A program made the translations under genes and the position numbers. Below are positions 36,919 to 49,017 of a DNA stretch of 64,000 nt, piece by piece. The stretch spans positions 36,471,302-36,535,301 of the forward strand of contig NC_135013.1 in assembly GCF_051020955.1 (NCBI RefSeq). The letters run 5' to 3'. This DNA is from Megalopta genalis (Eukaryota > Arthropoda > Insecta > Hymenoptera > Halictidae). The notes beneath the pieces are model-generated. The model was not told the DNA's origin, ran no database searches, and saw only the letters and a program-made list of their open reading frames with translations. How positions within the stretch are numbered: the first letter of the stretch is position 1; each line of letters starts with the position of its first letter.

Positions 36919-39900
36919 CCAACTACGCTGGCATCCACCACCACAGCCAGCTAAAACAAACAGCTGACGAGTTTTTCCTGTCCTTTTTACCCATTCTTTC
37001 GTACATTCATTTTCATCAACGAAACTTCCACGTCTCTTGCTCGTTAGAAGTTTGGGTGCAAGTGAACAGAAGAGGACTCGTCGGATGTGAAAGTAGCACC
37101 AGAACCAGCGAATCCGCTTACTCAACGGTTTCCGTTAAGTTTCAATAGTGCAGAAGAAACGACAGTAAGTTCTTAGACACGTATGTAGTACCATTCAAAG
37201 TATTGAAGGGATTCGTTTGCGCGAGAAAATCACAGTGATTGTTTTTGTTAAAACATCGATCTTTATTTTGTGAACTCTTTAGCGACAGAATGGGTGCACG
37301 TACAAAACGACTCAGTGGGGCGGGGCCCGCCACCGCGTGGGTTTCAAAAAATTTATCGATGACTTATCTATCCTCTTTATCGTCATGAATAGTAATGAAT
37401 CATTGAACAGCTTTATGTTATTATTTTTATGTTATACAATTCAGAATTTATGGAAACAACATTTTGTATGCACCGTTTCATTAAAAATGCTCTGTATATA
37501 TTTATATACCCCGTACGTGAAAGATGCGTACGCGGAACTAAGTCAAATAGCAGAGCTAATATCCTGTTCATTTTTTTTGTGTATAAGATTCGTAAAATAC
37601 TTGTACCTTAAAACGTTTTCATATGCTTGCTCGGCTAGGTACATAGATACAACGAGTGTAACGACAGGTATCCGGTCTTTTCTATGTTTCCAAGTGATCT
37701 TCCATTGTCACAGACAATGCGCGAAGAACCAAGGTTCTTAACAGCGAAGTGTCGTAAACCAAAATACTCCGTTTACTATAAGTAAAAACTATGTAATTAC
37801 CGAACGAGTGAGGGGACTCATATTTTTTAGCGTTTAGTGGAGGAAACTCAACGATAACAACTTATAACTACTGTTACGGTGAGGATCACAGTTGCCAATT
37901 TTAAACAGGAAGAATATGATTGTGATTTATTTTGCATCGATGTTGGTGAGGTACGGTGAATATTGATAAGGTATATATACATACATATACTTTCTATATA
38001 TGAATGTTCGTGTATGTACATGATGTGGAAAGAGTCGAAAGCACAGAAATAATTTTTGACATTTAATCCGTTGAAACTGTTCCTTTCATTTTTAGAACGT
38101 GTTACATGTAAGTCTCATTGTTGTGAACCTAAGACAATAGTTAGTTTTTATCATTATGTGGTTCTTGTCACCTTGATAGGATAGAAAACTCAACTTCATA
38201 GGGCTGACAAAGACAAATCGCATTTTCAGTAACGATGAATTCTGATATATGCATCAATACATAAACAATAATCCCAATTGAAGAAAATAAATTAATTAGC
38301 ACATATGAAATTGTTATGCATATACTTTCACTAAGTTTTGTGTACAAAGAGTCAGCTCAATGTACAACCCGACCTATGTGTACATACACTTACATTAACA
38401 GAGATTTTGAGAAACTTCTTCACCAATTTTGCCAATGTGTATTATTATAAAAACAAAGACAAACCGACCTGTTAGTAAGTCAGTGAATTTTATGTATTTG
38501 TGGTGGCAACTCGGCGGGGGATTAGTACCAGCACAAAATTCGTGTGTCCGAGTAGCCTCGAATAAGTACTCACAATCTTTTTTTGATGGTATAATTTATA
38601 TTTTCTTACAACCTACTCTGTACAACTTAAACGAACTTAAATTCCTTTTGACAAGGGAAATTATCATTTCTCGTCACCCCCGCCCTTGTCCGAAAAAGGA
38701 ACCTCCCTGAACTTCGAGTCGTTCTGTTCAAACGTCGATGCGAAAAAAATTCGTTATTTATAGCGCATACAAATTTTTCATATTGCCTCACTCCGTATTT
38801 GATTCACTGAAATTATCTGTGAAATTAAATCTCGTAGTGTTAATTACTTTCTTCCATGTACGAATATACATATATTAACATAATCTTCCACAGTCTATTC
38901 ATAAGTAAATAGCTGCTGTAGTTTACGAATCATTTCGACCCAAAGATTTGCGTGAATCTTTTTTTAAGACTTAAGGCATTTACGAAATGATACTTATAGA
39001 AAATTTTTGCAGAAGTTTCTCAAACACTTTGTATGAATATGTATTGATTGTTAAGATTATTGTATAATCTTATGTGTTCGAATGGCAAGGAATGTTAAGG
39101 AAATCTATTTCTCCCTCCTCGTTTCCGAACGTTAGTGCGTCAAACTTAGTGTTAATCCAACTGCACTCTAGTTGGCTGGTCGGATTAGCATATTTCTTTT
39201 AAATACGAGATGTTCGATTGATTCGAACCGCGCGAATGGTAATTTATATTTAATAATTCATTTTCACCGGTGCTCGTACCGGAGTTTTATCTTGTATAAA
39301 ATGAGATATACGAAGACGAAGAAGGAATAGCGGAGTCATATCCGCGTACTAGCGTACGATTTATCGGCAACGACACGTGTACATGTACAATGTTTTTTAA
39401 ATAACAGTCAGAATACTATTAATAATACTGTAATATGTAATATGAATAATTGATCAGTCTCGTCTGTACTATGTTTATACATATGCATATATATATATAA
39501 ATAATATAATTCGAAGTATGAATTCGTTAAGTTATAAGGATTCGAGCGGTAGGAATTACATCTTTAGCTAACTTTCGCCAACTACGACACAGTATTTATC
39601 CAAGGATTTTTGTAATCGTGACGAAACGCTGGTAGCGTTTCCGATTGTAAAAGCTTGAATATCATGCGAGTTTGTATGAATGTATATTACTCTCCGACCC
39701 GCGTGCTTATCCGCAGCGAACTATCATGCGCTAAATTATTGTGAAGCTGTTGTACCTAGCCAAGAACGGTTATTCCCAAACTCGATCGAATTCAAGCATT
39801 TTCTCGTCACCGCCGCCGCCGCCACCGGAAACGAAACGTAACAGACGTTTCCGATTTCTACTACGAACCACGTACTCGCTCAGCAGGTCTTTAAATTTAC

Positions 39901-40350
39901 TCTGGTGCAAAAGTAAACTTAAGTCTCCTTCTGCCCGATACCGATAACAGGTAAATAAATTCATTTTTCCCTGCAACGATAATAAGAGGAACATTCTAGC
40001 TCGCGTATACCGAACTCTAATTCTAGCTTGCATTCTCAGATATTTTGATTCGTGTACGGTAATACAATATAAAGGACAAAGACGCAAGCGTAATAGCCCT
40101 ACTGATTACAAATGTACGACGGTATTATTAACAATAATAAAATTTGTAGCAAATCTGTACAGAGCCAAATAAATCAAAAACTTTCATAAATCACTGGTGG
40201 TGACTGCAGTGTTTGTATTATTAGCTGTTATAAATTTTATAATACTCAAATTGCTTTCACTGCTCTTTGATATTTCATTGATCGAATATAAATTTATCTC
40301 CATGAACCTGTAAGCTCCTTGGAAATTAAATAATAGCGCCATTTGTGACA
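36919..40350 (+). other. Probable long 3'UTR of SCAR/WAVE, then intergenic DNA
   Basis: No coding stretch is visible after the WAVE stop. The sequence is AT-rich, with many short TGTA-containing and ATTTA-like runs, as long insect 3'UTRs often have. It contains polyadenylation-like AATAAA hexamers late in the stretch, around 40135-40170. Small open frames here (for example 37337-37741 and 39741-39947) have no recognisable domains. Where the transcript ends is inference. Confidence 0.35.
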
Positions 40351-40356
40351 GGGTGC

Positions 40357-40433
40357 AGTGACAAAACCCTCAAACCATTAGCCAAATTACTGACAGTCGG
40401 TAATTTGGCTAACAGTTTGAGCGTTTTGTCACT
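40357..40433. repeat. 77-nt near-perfect hairpin
   Basis: Two arms of 34 bases pair with only three mismatches (left begins AGTGACAAAACCCTCAAACC, right ends GTTTGAGCGTTTTGTCACT) around a 9-base spacer TGACAGTCG. No terminal target duplication was obvious. It could be a tiny fold-back transposon or a small-RNA hairpin. Confidence 0.85.
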
Positions 40434-40805
40434 AACCCAATTAGTGCTGTATGGAGATTGAACGAAGCCTCACAGAGAGCTTTTTGAGGACACTTTAGAA
40501 CTTGAGAACTTGAGGGCTTCATGACAGACGAGTTTCACGGATCAAGTTTATTAAAAACTGAAGTATTAAGCGAAAAAAAGAGGAAAAAGTGAGAACATAT
40601 AAAACGATAAAAAGGGATGTGTATAGGGTGATAGAGAGTTAGATGGAGAAATGATTAGAAGATGAGGCGAAGTGTCCAGAGAGGAAGGAGGAGTAGGGTT
40701 AATTTGGGTTTCACGCTGTGTTGGCTTGGATAGCCAAAGCACAATAAATATGTCTTTAAAAAAATGCTAAGGATAAAGAAATGATAGTCGATTTTGACAC
40801 CGTGT
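40434..40805. other. Non-coding DNA right of the hairpin
   Basis: Purine-rich on this strand (many GAGAA/GAAG words), perhaps debris of the LINE remnant that follows. No gene seen. Confidence 0.35.
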
Positions 40806-41706
40806 CAAAATTTAATCATTTGCAAGAAAGAGACAATTAAGAATTGAGATAGAAAAAAGCGACGGAAGAAAAATGGCGATAGAGATGAAGAGAAAAGGAA
40901 GCATAGATGCAGGTTCCAAAGTTGGAAAAATAGAAAGACTTGATACAATTAAAAAACAGGAGAAAGTCGAAAAGTATTTAACCACAGCGAAAGATGGGAC
41001 ATTAATACAGAAATCTATCTTATCACATGTCCAATGAAATTCTCCCAAACACCTGAAACACCACTTGACTTCCAACTTGCAGTATTTCTTTATATGTCCA
41101 AACTTCAGACACTGAAAAACATATCTTTACCTTTCTTACACACGGAGTCACTTTCAACCATACATGTCCCCATCCTAGAATGGCTTTGCTATCTATTCAC
41201 TTGGCTTCGCCATCTTTAACCATTCTTTTCTTAATCCATTCAATCTACATTTGGCCTTGATCATTAGCTAGTTCCTTTTTCAGTTCTCCTAAGGTTCCAC
41301 TCCACTCCATAATTATACCAAAGCTCTCTAATGCTCTTCGTGGTATAAATTCACAAATGGATTAGTACTACTATTTGCAAAATGCTTTATAATTTCATTT
41401 GCTACATTTATAGATTTAGTACAAACTTCTGCTATTGATTTTGAGATCATATATTTTAACAGATTCTATCTCTTTACCCCATGGATTAATATTTCTATAC
41501 ATCTTAATAAAGTTTTTACTTTCATTAACTGTTGTTTGCTCATGTTTCAATCCCACTTCAATGAGATAGGTACCAGGTCTTTTCACTTTTCTACCTTTGG
41601 GGCCTGCATCTGTGCTTTTTCCCTTCATTTTTATCGCCATTTTCTTTTCCATTGCTTTTTGTTCTACTTCACCTCTTGTCACAACATAAAGCCATAAAAA
41701 ATACAA
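40806..41706 (-). pseudogene. Decayed non-LTR retrotransposon (LINE) ORF1/gag remnant
   Basis: On the minus strand, 41125-41039 reads CFQCLKFGHIKKYC (a CX2CX4HX4C zinc knuckle), then CFRCLGEFHWTC, a second, imperfect knuckle. Paired knuckles of this kind close the ORF1 protein of R1/I/Jockey-type LINEs. The upstream frame 41706-41416 (KKMAIKMKGKSTDAGPKGRK..) would be the start of the same protein, with stops between the two parts. A second copy of that segment lies inverted at about 40840-41000 on the + strand. Frameshifts and stops show it is dead, and no reverse transcriptase is seen. Confidence 0.6.
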
Positions 41707-42598
41707 AGTATGTACCTCTAATTACAAAGATGTAGTTATCTAAATTTAAGTGTAGACAATAAGTTGGAATAATATCTGTGGTATCTAAGTTTATGTAACA
41801 AGACCTATGGGCTATATGTATCTTAGGGTCCGTTTATAGTCTCTATATAAATAAAGATAATAAAAAATTGAGCTCTTGTTACAAATGGCGATTATTTAAA
41901 AATTTTCAAACTTGCTTATGTAAATAAACCCTTTCACACGGTATAGTTATATTTTATCTAGCGAATAACGAATAATAGGTAGATAACACTATAGGCGAGC
42001 ATTCTTTTTAAATAAATGTTTTGCGCAACGGGAAAAAAGATTTTTCTTCCTGGAAGTGGATTTCAAATAAATTTTATTCGGTGGTAAAGTTTGACCGAGT
42101 AACAAAAACAGTTAAAAATTTATAGACAAAATCAATAGTTCATAAATTTGATAGTCTATTGTATCTATTATATCGAGATATAATATCAACAGACGCAATA
42201 ATAGTAATATAAAGTACTCAGTTTTTTCTTTACTTTTTTGTATAACTTTCCGATATCTTTCTGTTCAGTCACTAAATACATTTTCACTTATGGTACAAAA
42301 ATAATTGTCACAATCCCGTTAACAGTCAGTTTTGATGCCGGAATTCTTTTCTCAGTAAATTTCTTTCACGTAACATGTAATTTTCATTGGTGTACAGTTT
42401 CGACAACAACAAATTTCTGGTGTTTAACGCCCTTTGAAACAGAATTAGAGAATTTGATTGATATCAATCCTAATACTCGAACGCAATCATGCAAAACGAT
42501 GAACGGTATATCTTACTCTCCCAACGATTTATTGTCCCGAGAGGAACATCGTATCGTTCTGAATAACTGTTTCGACTTCGAACATAACAACTATCATT
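41707..42598. other. Non-coding DNA, no gene recognised
   Basis: The + frame 42238-42600 (120 aa) has no domain, no splice partner and runs into a mobile-element end. I do not call it a gene. Confidence 0.4.
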
Positions 42599-42858
42599 AG
42601 ACTGCGGATTTTATGTGTTTGTAGCTCCTCATAGTGAAACATTTAACAGAGGATTTTCGTTCTTTTTCAGACTACCTGACTATTATAGAGCGTCGAACAT
42701 AGAAACATTTCTTCTTTCCATTTTTCCATACAGTAGTCCACGACAAAGCATATCCGCAGCGTAGATATCGTTATCGAAACAAAGATGTCTAAATAATAAG
42801 AATATTATCTCGTCATTTCTTTTTTATCAGTTTGATGTTTACTTTGCGGGTTTAGAGT
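42599..42858. mobile_element. Probable TAGACYGCGG-family element, about 260 bp
   Basis: The left end TTAGACTGCGGATTTTATGT is a good family match. The right end TTTACTTTGCGGGTTTAGAG is a weaker inverted match. Confidence 0.45.
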
Positions 42859-44075
42859 ATTTTCTTCGTCGCATCGTAAAATTCTAAGGCCGAAAGTATA
42901 GGCGTTCTAATTGTCAGTTAGAAATTTCACATTTTTCTGAGAGACATAATTAGTGCAGCTCCGTTATGCGTTCCTATTGCCTATTACATCGAGGTATATC
43001 ATTATCTTTTTTGTACGTTAAAATTAAATATTCTTTCCGTACTTTTTTATTATCTTACGGTATTTAAAGAACGTTGAAAACAGACGTTGAGCATTTGAAC
43101 GGTGATGCACTAATAATGCGATTACAGCAAGGTTCTCCTTTCGATATTGAATTTCATTAATCCTAAGGAACGTGGTTCGATTGTACTCGTGTAAACTTTG
43201 GGATCCCGATAATCGGTGAATCGCACTTCTGTTACTGTTTGGTTCGACAAACGCTGATCAGTTAACGCCAGGCCTAACTCGGACTGCTCAAAACAGCCTA
43301 TTTCAATTCTCTCGGTAGCTATTCAATCAATTGATTTATTTATGTAAATCATCATGCAAGATCGAAATCTTTTCAACAACAATTTAGAAGTAGGCGGATC
43401 TATCGTTAAAGGATCTGCGCTTACAAATATATCGGTTTTGGAAATTAAAAGATCGGTTCCGATATGAAAAAAATCGGTGTTCTCGTTCGCATATTTTATA
43501 GAACGGTAACGCGATCAAGATAACTCCATCCTTGTTAAATTACTATGCGACGCGGAATTGTCTTTCTTCCTATGCTTATTTCCTTTCAGTGGTAAATATT
43601 CGTTTTCTTCCTTTTCTCCTTTAACTAATATGAACACATTTAACATATTGTATTTGTCTATTTCAACTAGACAGAATAGCGAAACTTGAAATCAGTGAGC
43701 CTTGAAGAGGGGGTACACGATTTGTTTCAGACGGCCTTCGCTGTTCTTCGCATCTTCGCGCGGTTTTCGCAAATCTCCTTTCTCTTTTTTTCTCTCCTAT
43801 TTCATTTTTCTTGTTCTAACATACATCGGACGTATTCTTACAGTTTACGAGTAACATACCTGGTTCACGATCGAACAGAAATTTTGATCGACTTTTGACT
43901 GAATCAGAGTTTCCAAAAATCTATCTTTCGAAAAAATGAACAATTTTCAAAATGATAAGTTAAAAAAGGTATTGTTATGTGAATGTGAACGATTCGAATT
44001 GGCAGTTGGTATGCTTTGATAAAATGATACACGAAACAGTTATATGTTTCTTTTCGATCGTTAAGTTACAGCATG
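42859..44075. other. Non-coding DNA, no feature recognised
   Basis: Mixed AT-rich sequence. The frame 43686-43898 (+) has no domain. Confidence 0.4.
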
Positions 44076-44217
44076 TATAAGGGTGTTTCATCAATGATCC
44101 AGAAAGCAATATAATTAACACGAAATAAACAGAACCCTGAAGAACCTATTCACTTCGGAAACGAACGAAATTACTTTCATAAGAGAAAAGGCCAAGATTA
44201 ATGAAACACCCTATGTA
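44076..44217. mobile_element. Short MITE with GGGTGTTTCAT ends, about 142 bp
   Basis: Left TATAAGGGTGTTTCATCAAT and right ATTAATGAAACACCCTATGT are inverted copies, with TA-type outer ends like the elements at 12210 and 29251. It is too small to code for anything. Confidence 0.7.
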
Positions 44218-44373
44218 TTAAACTACTATACATACGATATCGGTAAATAAAATAAGCTACGAATACATATGTAGCCTAGATGTCCTATTTCTCATAATAA
44301 GTGAAGTAGTAACTAGATGCGCGACTTGAAAAATATTCTTCGGGAAAAGAAACTGTTTTATTATCTTTTCAAA

Positions 44374-44613
44374 CAGTCTAAACTACGTTCAACGAGAACT
44401 GGCACAAAATATAAACAGAACTGCGGTTGCAGGCGAGTTGTTAGACGACGATGCTCATGAACGAGTTTTAATCAATAATCAAGGGCCTTTGCATACAGAG
44501 TAATCTCATGTAAAAGGGCCCGAAGATTATGATTCGGAACTGGCGAGTACATGCGTCGCTCGCGTGCAGCTGTTTATATTTTGTGCCAGTTCTCGTTGAA
44601 CTTAGTATAGTCT
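44374..44613. mobile_element. Fold-back element with AGTTCAACGAGAACTGG arms, about 240 bp
   Basis: The left arm (GTTCAACGAGAACTGGCACA, AAATATAAACAG) recurs inverted on the right (CTGTTTATATTTTGTGCCAG, TTCTCGTTGAAC) over about 40 bp. Inside, GGGCCTTTGCAT faces ATGTAAAAGGGCCC, so an inner stem is also possible. Confidence 0.75.
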
Positions 44614-46900
44614 CACCCTTTATATGTATAAATAATTTTCTTTTTTTTCGTTTCATTTTTCATTTATTTTCTCGACGTTTTATCGGTCAGGAAAAATTTC
44701 TCTAAAAAAATACTATTAATTTCGGGAACTTATTGTTTATAGAATCCTCGACAAAGCATCGCGCAACTAAAATTTAAAGACTACGAAGTCAATTTCATTT
44801 AAAGAAATACAACCCTCACGGTTAGTATAAATGGTGGAAGTCATATAGAATAAGGGAGAAAGAAACGAGTCCGAACGAATTTCTCAAGTAATTAAATCGT
44901 AATTTCTGAAATATTCCAACTATAATTCGAGTGTGTTTTATTATGCCCAATTTGACTGGAACACCATGTGCACTGCTTCCACCAACTATACGTTTCTAAC
45001 AACGCTCATACATATACCTATAACGCTTAGTTTGTTTCTTACACTATGAAACGTGATACCGTGTTTACGTAAATGTTATTTTACCTTTTTCTTCTTTTTT
45101 ACGCTTTACGAAACAATTAAAATTTATATTCGTAGGGACGTGTTTCTGTTAAAATGATCCATCGAGCTATGAATTACCAAGCAGGCTGCAAAGAACACGT
45201 GAACATTAAGCACTTAATTTAAATATTTTTCAGACCTGAGAGTTCCATCCACGCAGTTACTTTTTAGCGACTTCTCGCTTTTGAAACCGAAAAGTTTTTC
45301 AGTAATATGGTAATTCAAAGATCAAGAAAGAATTCGAGAAAGAGGTATTTCTTCTGAATTGTGTGTGTGTGTGTGTGTGTGTGTGTCGCGCTCTTCTTTT
45401 TCAACGAACGAAATTTGATGCTCTAATAAGATATAGGTATGTACTAATCAACAAACGAAACAGACATGTGGTGCGCCTCTGGCCTCGTTTACGCTTATCC
45501 TTTCACTTAGTTTGAACAATAACAATGTACTTTGTATCACAGTATTAGTATCAGTAATGTATTTAGTATTTGTCGTATTTACTTTGGATATGGCAAATAT
45601 GAAATATAACAGTAAAATTATACTAATGTAAGTCTATATTCTTTGGGGCTAAATGCATATCACAGTGGAAAATTTTTCAACATTCTATCCGGTTTTTTTT
45701 TTATCTTTGCTTTTTAATTCTTATTCAAATCGCCAGAAGCGCACCAGTCCCGGAGTTGTATCGTTTTTAAAATCGCATTAAAATCTATATATATATATCT
45801 TATTCAGAATATCATCGAAAGCTTTACCGTCAACCAGTGGAAATAAGCAGGCAATAGTACTAAAGTAAATGTATCTTTTTTACCATTAATTAAAAAGGCA
45901 CCTTATATTATCTTTAGATACTTCGCTTTGTATCTAATATGCAGTCTTATCCTAATTTATTTTTTTATTTAGCTGCGCAACTGATTTTATAAAATGGAAA
46001 GCGTTCAATTTGTAAACGTGTTCCTGTTCCAAAATGATAACAAGTGGTCCATAGGTATTCAAGACATTTACCTTTTTGTCTAATCGAATGATTGTTCGAT
46101 CACAGAATGTATCACATTCATTTACTTTTCGATTATTAATTCGCATGATCGGTGTGCCGTTTGTTAAAACAAATATTTACAGAATTGGACCACCCCGTGG
46201 AACACAAAAATGAAATCACTATAGGTTACACAGCTCACCCTAAATGCTAAAAACATGCAGTAAATATTATTGAATAATATTAATGTGTGTTAGTATTAAT
46301 ACAATATAATCATAATGATAGACGTTAGTACCAAATAACTCTATTCAGTGCCGGAACATTCTTTCTCATGATACGTCAAACACTAGTAAAAAAAACACAA
46401 GAAAAAGAACGTACCTAATTTCTTACGTTCAAGATTTTGTACTAAAGTTGAATGTATAATATCGCTTCACAATAAACGGAAGAAAGTTTTGTTTGATTAA
46501 AAAATTTCTTCGGCACTCAAAAGAAAGAGAAAAAGTCAAGTCATTCTTTAGGATTTGAATATCCATACACATTAGTTTTCAACAATAATGTCTTAATACC
46601 GGAGGATCAATAAAAATGAAAACTCAAGACTTGTTTCAGTTCTACCTTTAAAGTAGAGCTTCGCTAAACTATTGCATGCCTTGATTACTGTGTTAGACTA
46701 GCAACACTTATAGATAATTGAAAACTATCTTTTTTCTTTTCGAGTCTGATTGTAAATATTTAAATATGTTAAAACAATTTTTAATTGACAATGTCGTAAA
46801 AATGATTCAAGAAAAGAATCAAATTGTTGTCGTTTTAAAAACATAGTGATTACTTAGCTAGTACTGCTTGCCAAAGAAGAAATTGCTATACATGCAGCAA
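44614..46900. other. Non-coding DNA downstream of Ro60
   Basis: AT-rich with a (GT)13 run at 45361-45386. The right end holds the Ro60 3'UTR (minus strand). No other gene recognised; the frame 45952-46146 (-) has no domain. Confidence 0.4.
45361..45386 (+). repeat. (GT)13 microsatellite
   Basis: Thirteen perfect GT dinucleotides; potentially polymorphic. Confidence 0.98.
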
Positions 46901-49017
46901 TTAGAACAGTGACTTTGCGAAAGCCTGTATAACTACAGGAACGCTGGCATCGAAACCATGGATCGTTAAGATATTATTATCCCGTTCTTCTTTGTAAGTA
47001 GTTGAAGAAGAACATACAGCACAGTTGATCAACCTAGAAATGAATGACAAGTCAAATATTGCACTCATAAATATTCTTCACAAAAAATATTCTAATCGTT
47101 TGTTTTTCGAAACTAAAAAATTGGATATCTGAGAATTCTCAGTCGTTTGGGAAACTCACTTTACATTTGGAAGTTGCATCTTCGTTCTGTATGCTTGAAG
47201 AGCTTCTTCAAAAGTGTCTGACTTTTCGAATATCCGGTCAACGACGTTAATGAATACGTCGTACTTATTATTCTGAAGAGCAGCCCATGAAATCGGTTTA
47301 CCTAAATTTACATTTCCAACGGGCATATGCCGTAAATGCGTAAATGCCTGGTCAAACGGAGCATTTTTATCAATGCTGACAGTAAGAACTCCAACGTTTT
47401 TAAATATCGAGACGGTGACGTTCTTCTCACAGCGAAGAAGCGCAAGTGCGATCATGCATCCTGCTTCTGCACCGTTCACATTACCACTGCGCCAGGTATG
47501 TGTTTCTAACATCACTTTATTCATATTAATCGTTATCATGTAACGTAAACCGGTCGCTTGAACATGCTGCATTAAATATAAATTACAAAGGAGCGAATTC
47601 GATAACGTATCGTCGAGTTGACCATTGATACTCACATGAAACGAAAGATCTAACATTTTATAAAGAGCATCGACGATCTTAGGATTTGGCCTGGGCGGAT
47701 CCGGTAGTGGTTTATAAAACTGCTCCTTGATCTTTCTTTTCTCATATGACAGTGGCCTTCAAAAAATGATGTATCAGAAGCTATCACCAATGGCCTATTT
47801 TTTACTTATTGTTTATTACCTACTTTCCTGAGTTTTCATAATCCCGTATCGTAACAAATACTAAAGCTGGATGAACCTTATCTCGAGCAATATTGCTTTC
47901 ATTAACAATTTGATCTATTATTTTAGTAACTGTTAATGTGTTTGATTTCAGCAATTCAAGATTATGAATTCTTTGTAGATTGGCCAATAGCAAATTTAAA
48001 TTCATTGATGATATTAACACATCCCAAATCTAGAAATTATAATAAATTTACTGATCAAGTAAATAGAATTAGGAAATCCAAAAACAAATTTATATTCTCT
48101 ATGTACTTTTACCTCTTTGGACTTAAGCAAATGCCCAGGTACATGATCCAATGTTAGATTATGCATTTCTAAAAGACCTGCTGCTCGAACGTCATCCCTA
48201 CAGTGTTTAAAATCTTCTACATTTTTAATGTATTCTATTATTTCTGTGAATCTAGTATCCTCTGCATATTTTTGCATTTCAATTTCATCCAAGCCACGTA
48301 CTATGTATTTAAGGACTATCTCTCCTCCTGTTTAACAATACACTGTTTAATAAAAATATAATCATTTGTCTGACAATTGAACTTTAATAAAATAAATACC
48401 AGGAGTATTAGGTACAGGATGGGACAACTTTATAATATCTTTATGCTTCCAACCATATCTGCCTTTGTACCTTGTTACGCATTTTGCTAATTCTATTGGT
48501 GTTTTCGATAAGTACCAGTTATTTACAGCTTTCCTGAAACCCTGGCCCCACCCATTTTTTGAACTACCAGATGAATTCAATTCTTTTTGCTTGCTTATTT
48601 GGGAAGCAAATTTTATAAACAAAATAAAATGTTGTGGCGATGCACAAATTTTATTCACAGTTGCATAAGCTTGATGTCTCAAGCTCTCGCTTTTCATCTG
48701 TCTACAGCACACGGCAAGTGCAAATACCAATGTTTCTGGATTTGGAACAAGATTACTTTCAAATGCCTGTAAATAAATACAATTATTATTGATTGCTTTA
48801 ATTAATGAGGGTAAAATATTACCTTTATTATTATTTCGACTGGAACTAATTGCTTTTCTGCATTTTCAGCTAATTCCTCTATAGATGGTACATTTTTGGC
48901 CAAAAAATAATTGTGAACAAACCAATTGCCTGGTTGATAATCTAAATATTCCTTTCCAACATAAAGAAATCTTGATAACCGTATCTCAGGATCATTTGGA
49001 TCCAAGTCTATCGCCAT
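46901..49017 (-). CDS. RO60: 60-kDa SS-A/Ro ribonucleoprotein (Ro60, TROVE family) with altered metal site
   Basis: Exons on the minus strand are 49017-48823, 48766-48400, 48327-48113, 48029-47824, 47756-47160 and 47033-46901, in phase, giving 570 aa (human is 538). Ro60 is a ring of HEAT-like repeats that binds Y RNAs and the ends of misfolded small RNAs, capped by a von Willebrand A domain. Family signatures are NWFVHNYFLAK in exon 1, RYGWKHKDIIKLSHP in exon 2, and the LKYIVRG and KSKE-IWDVL region in exons 3-4. The last exon encodes LINCAVCSSSTT, then ILTIHGFDASVPVVIQAF, matching the family's C-terminal strand and CGFD segment. The vWA DxSxS motif is replaced by N405-M-N407-K-V409. An apparent stop at 47156 lies just past a strong GTGAGT donor and is intronic. 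The gene lies head to head with the RING gene 1.8 kb away. Confidence 0.92.

Noticed and set aside
42238..42600. 120-aa open frame as a gene
   Set aside because: No domain, signal or partner exon; ends inside a mobile-element terminus.
47156..47158. Stop codon ending the Ro60 reading frame
   Set aside because: It lies just after a GTGAGT donor at 47159; the next exon (47033-46901) restores the conserved family C-terminus.
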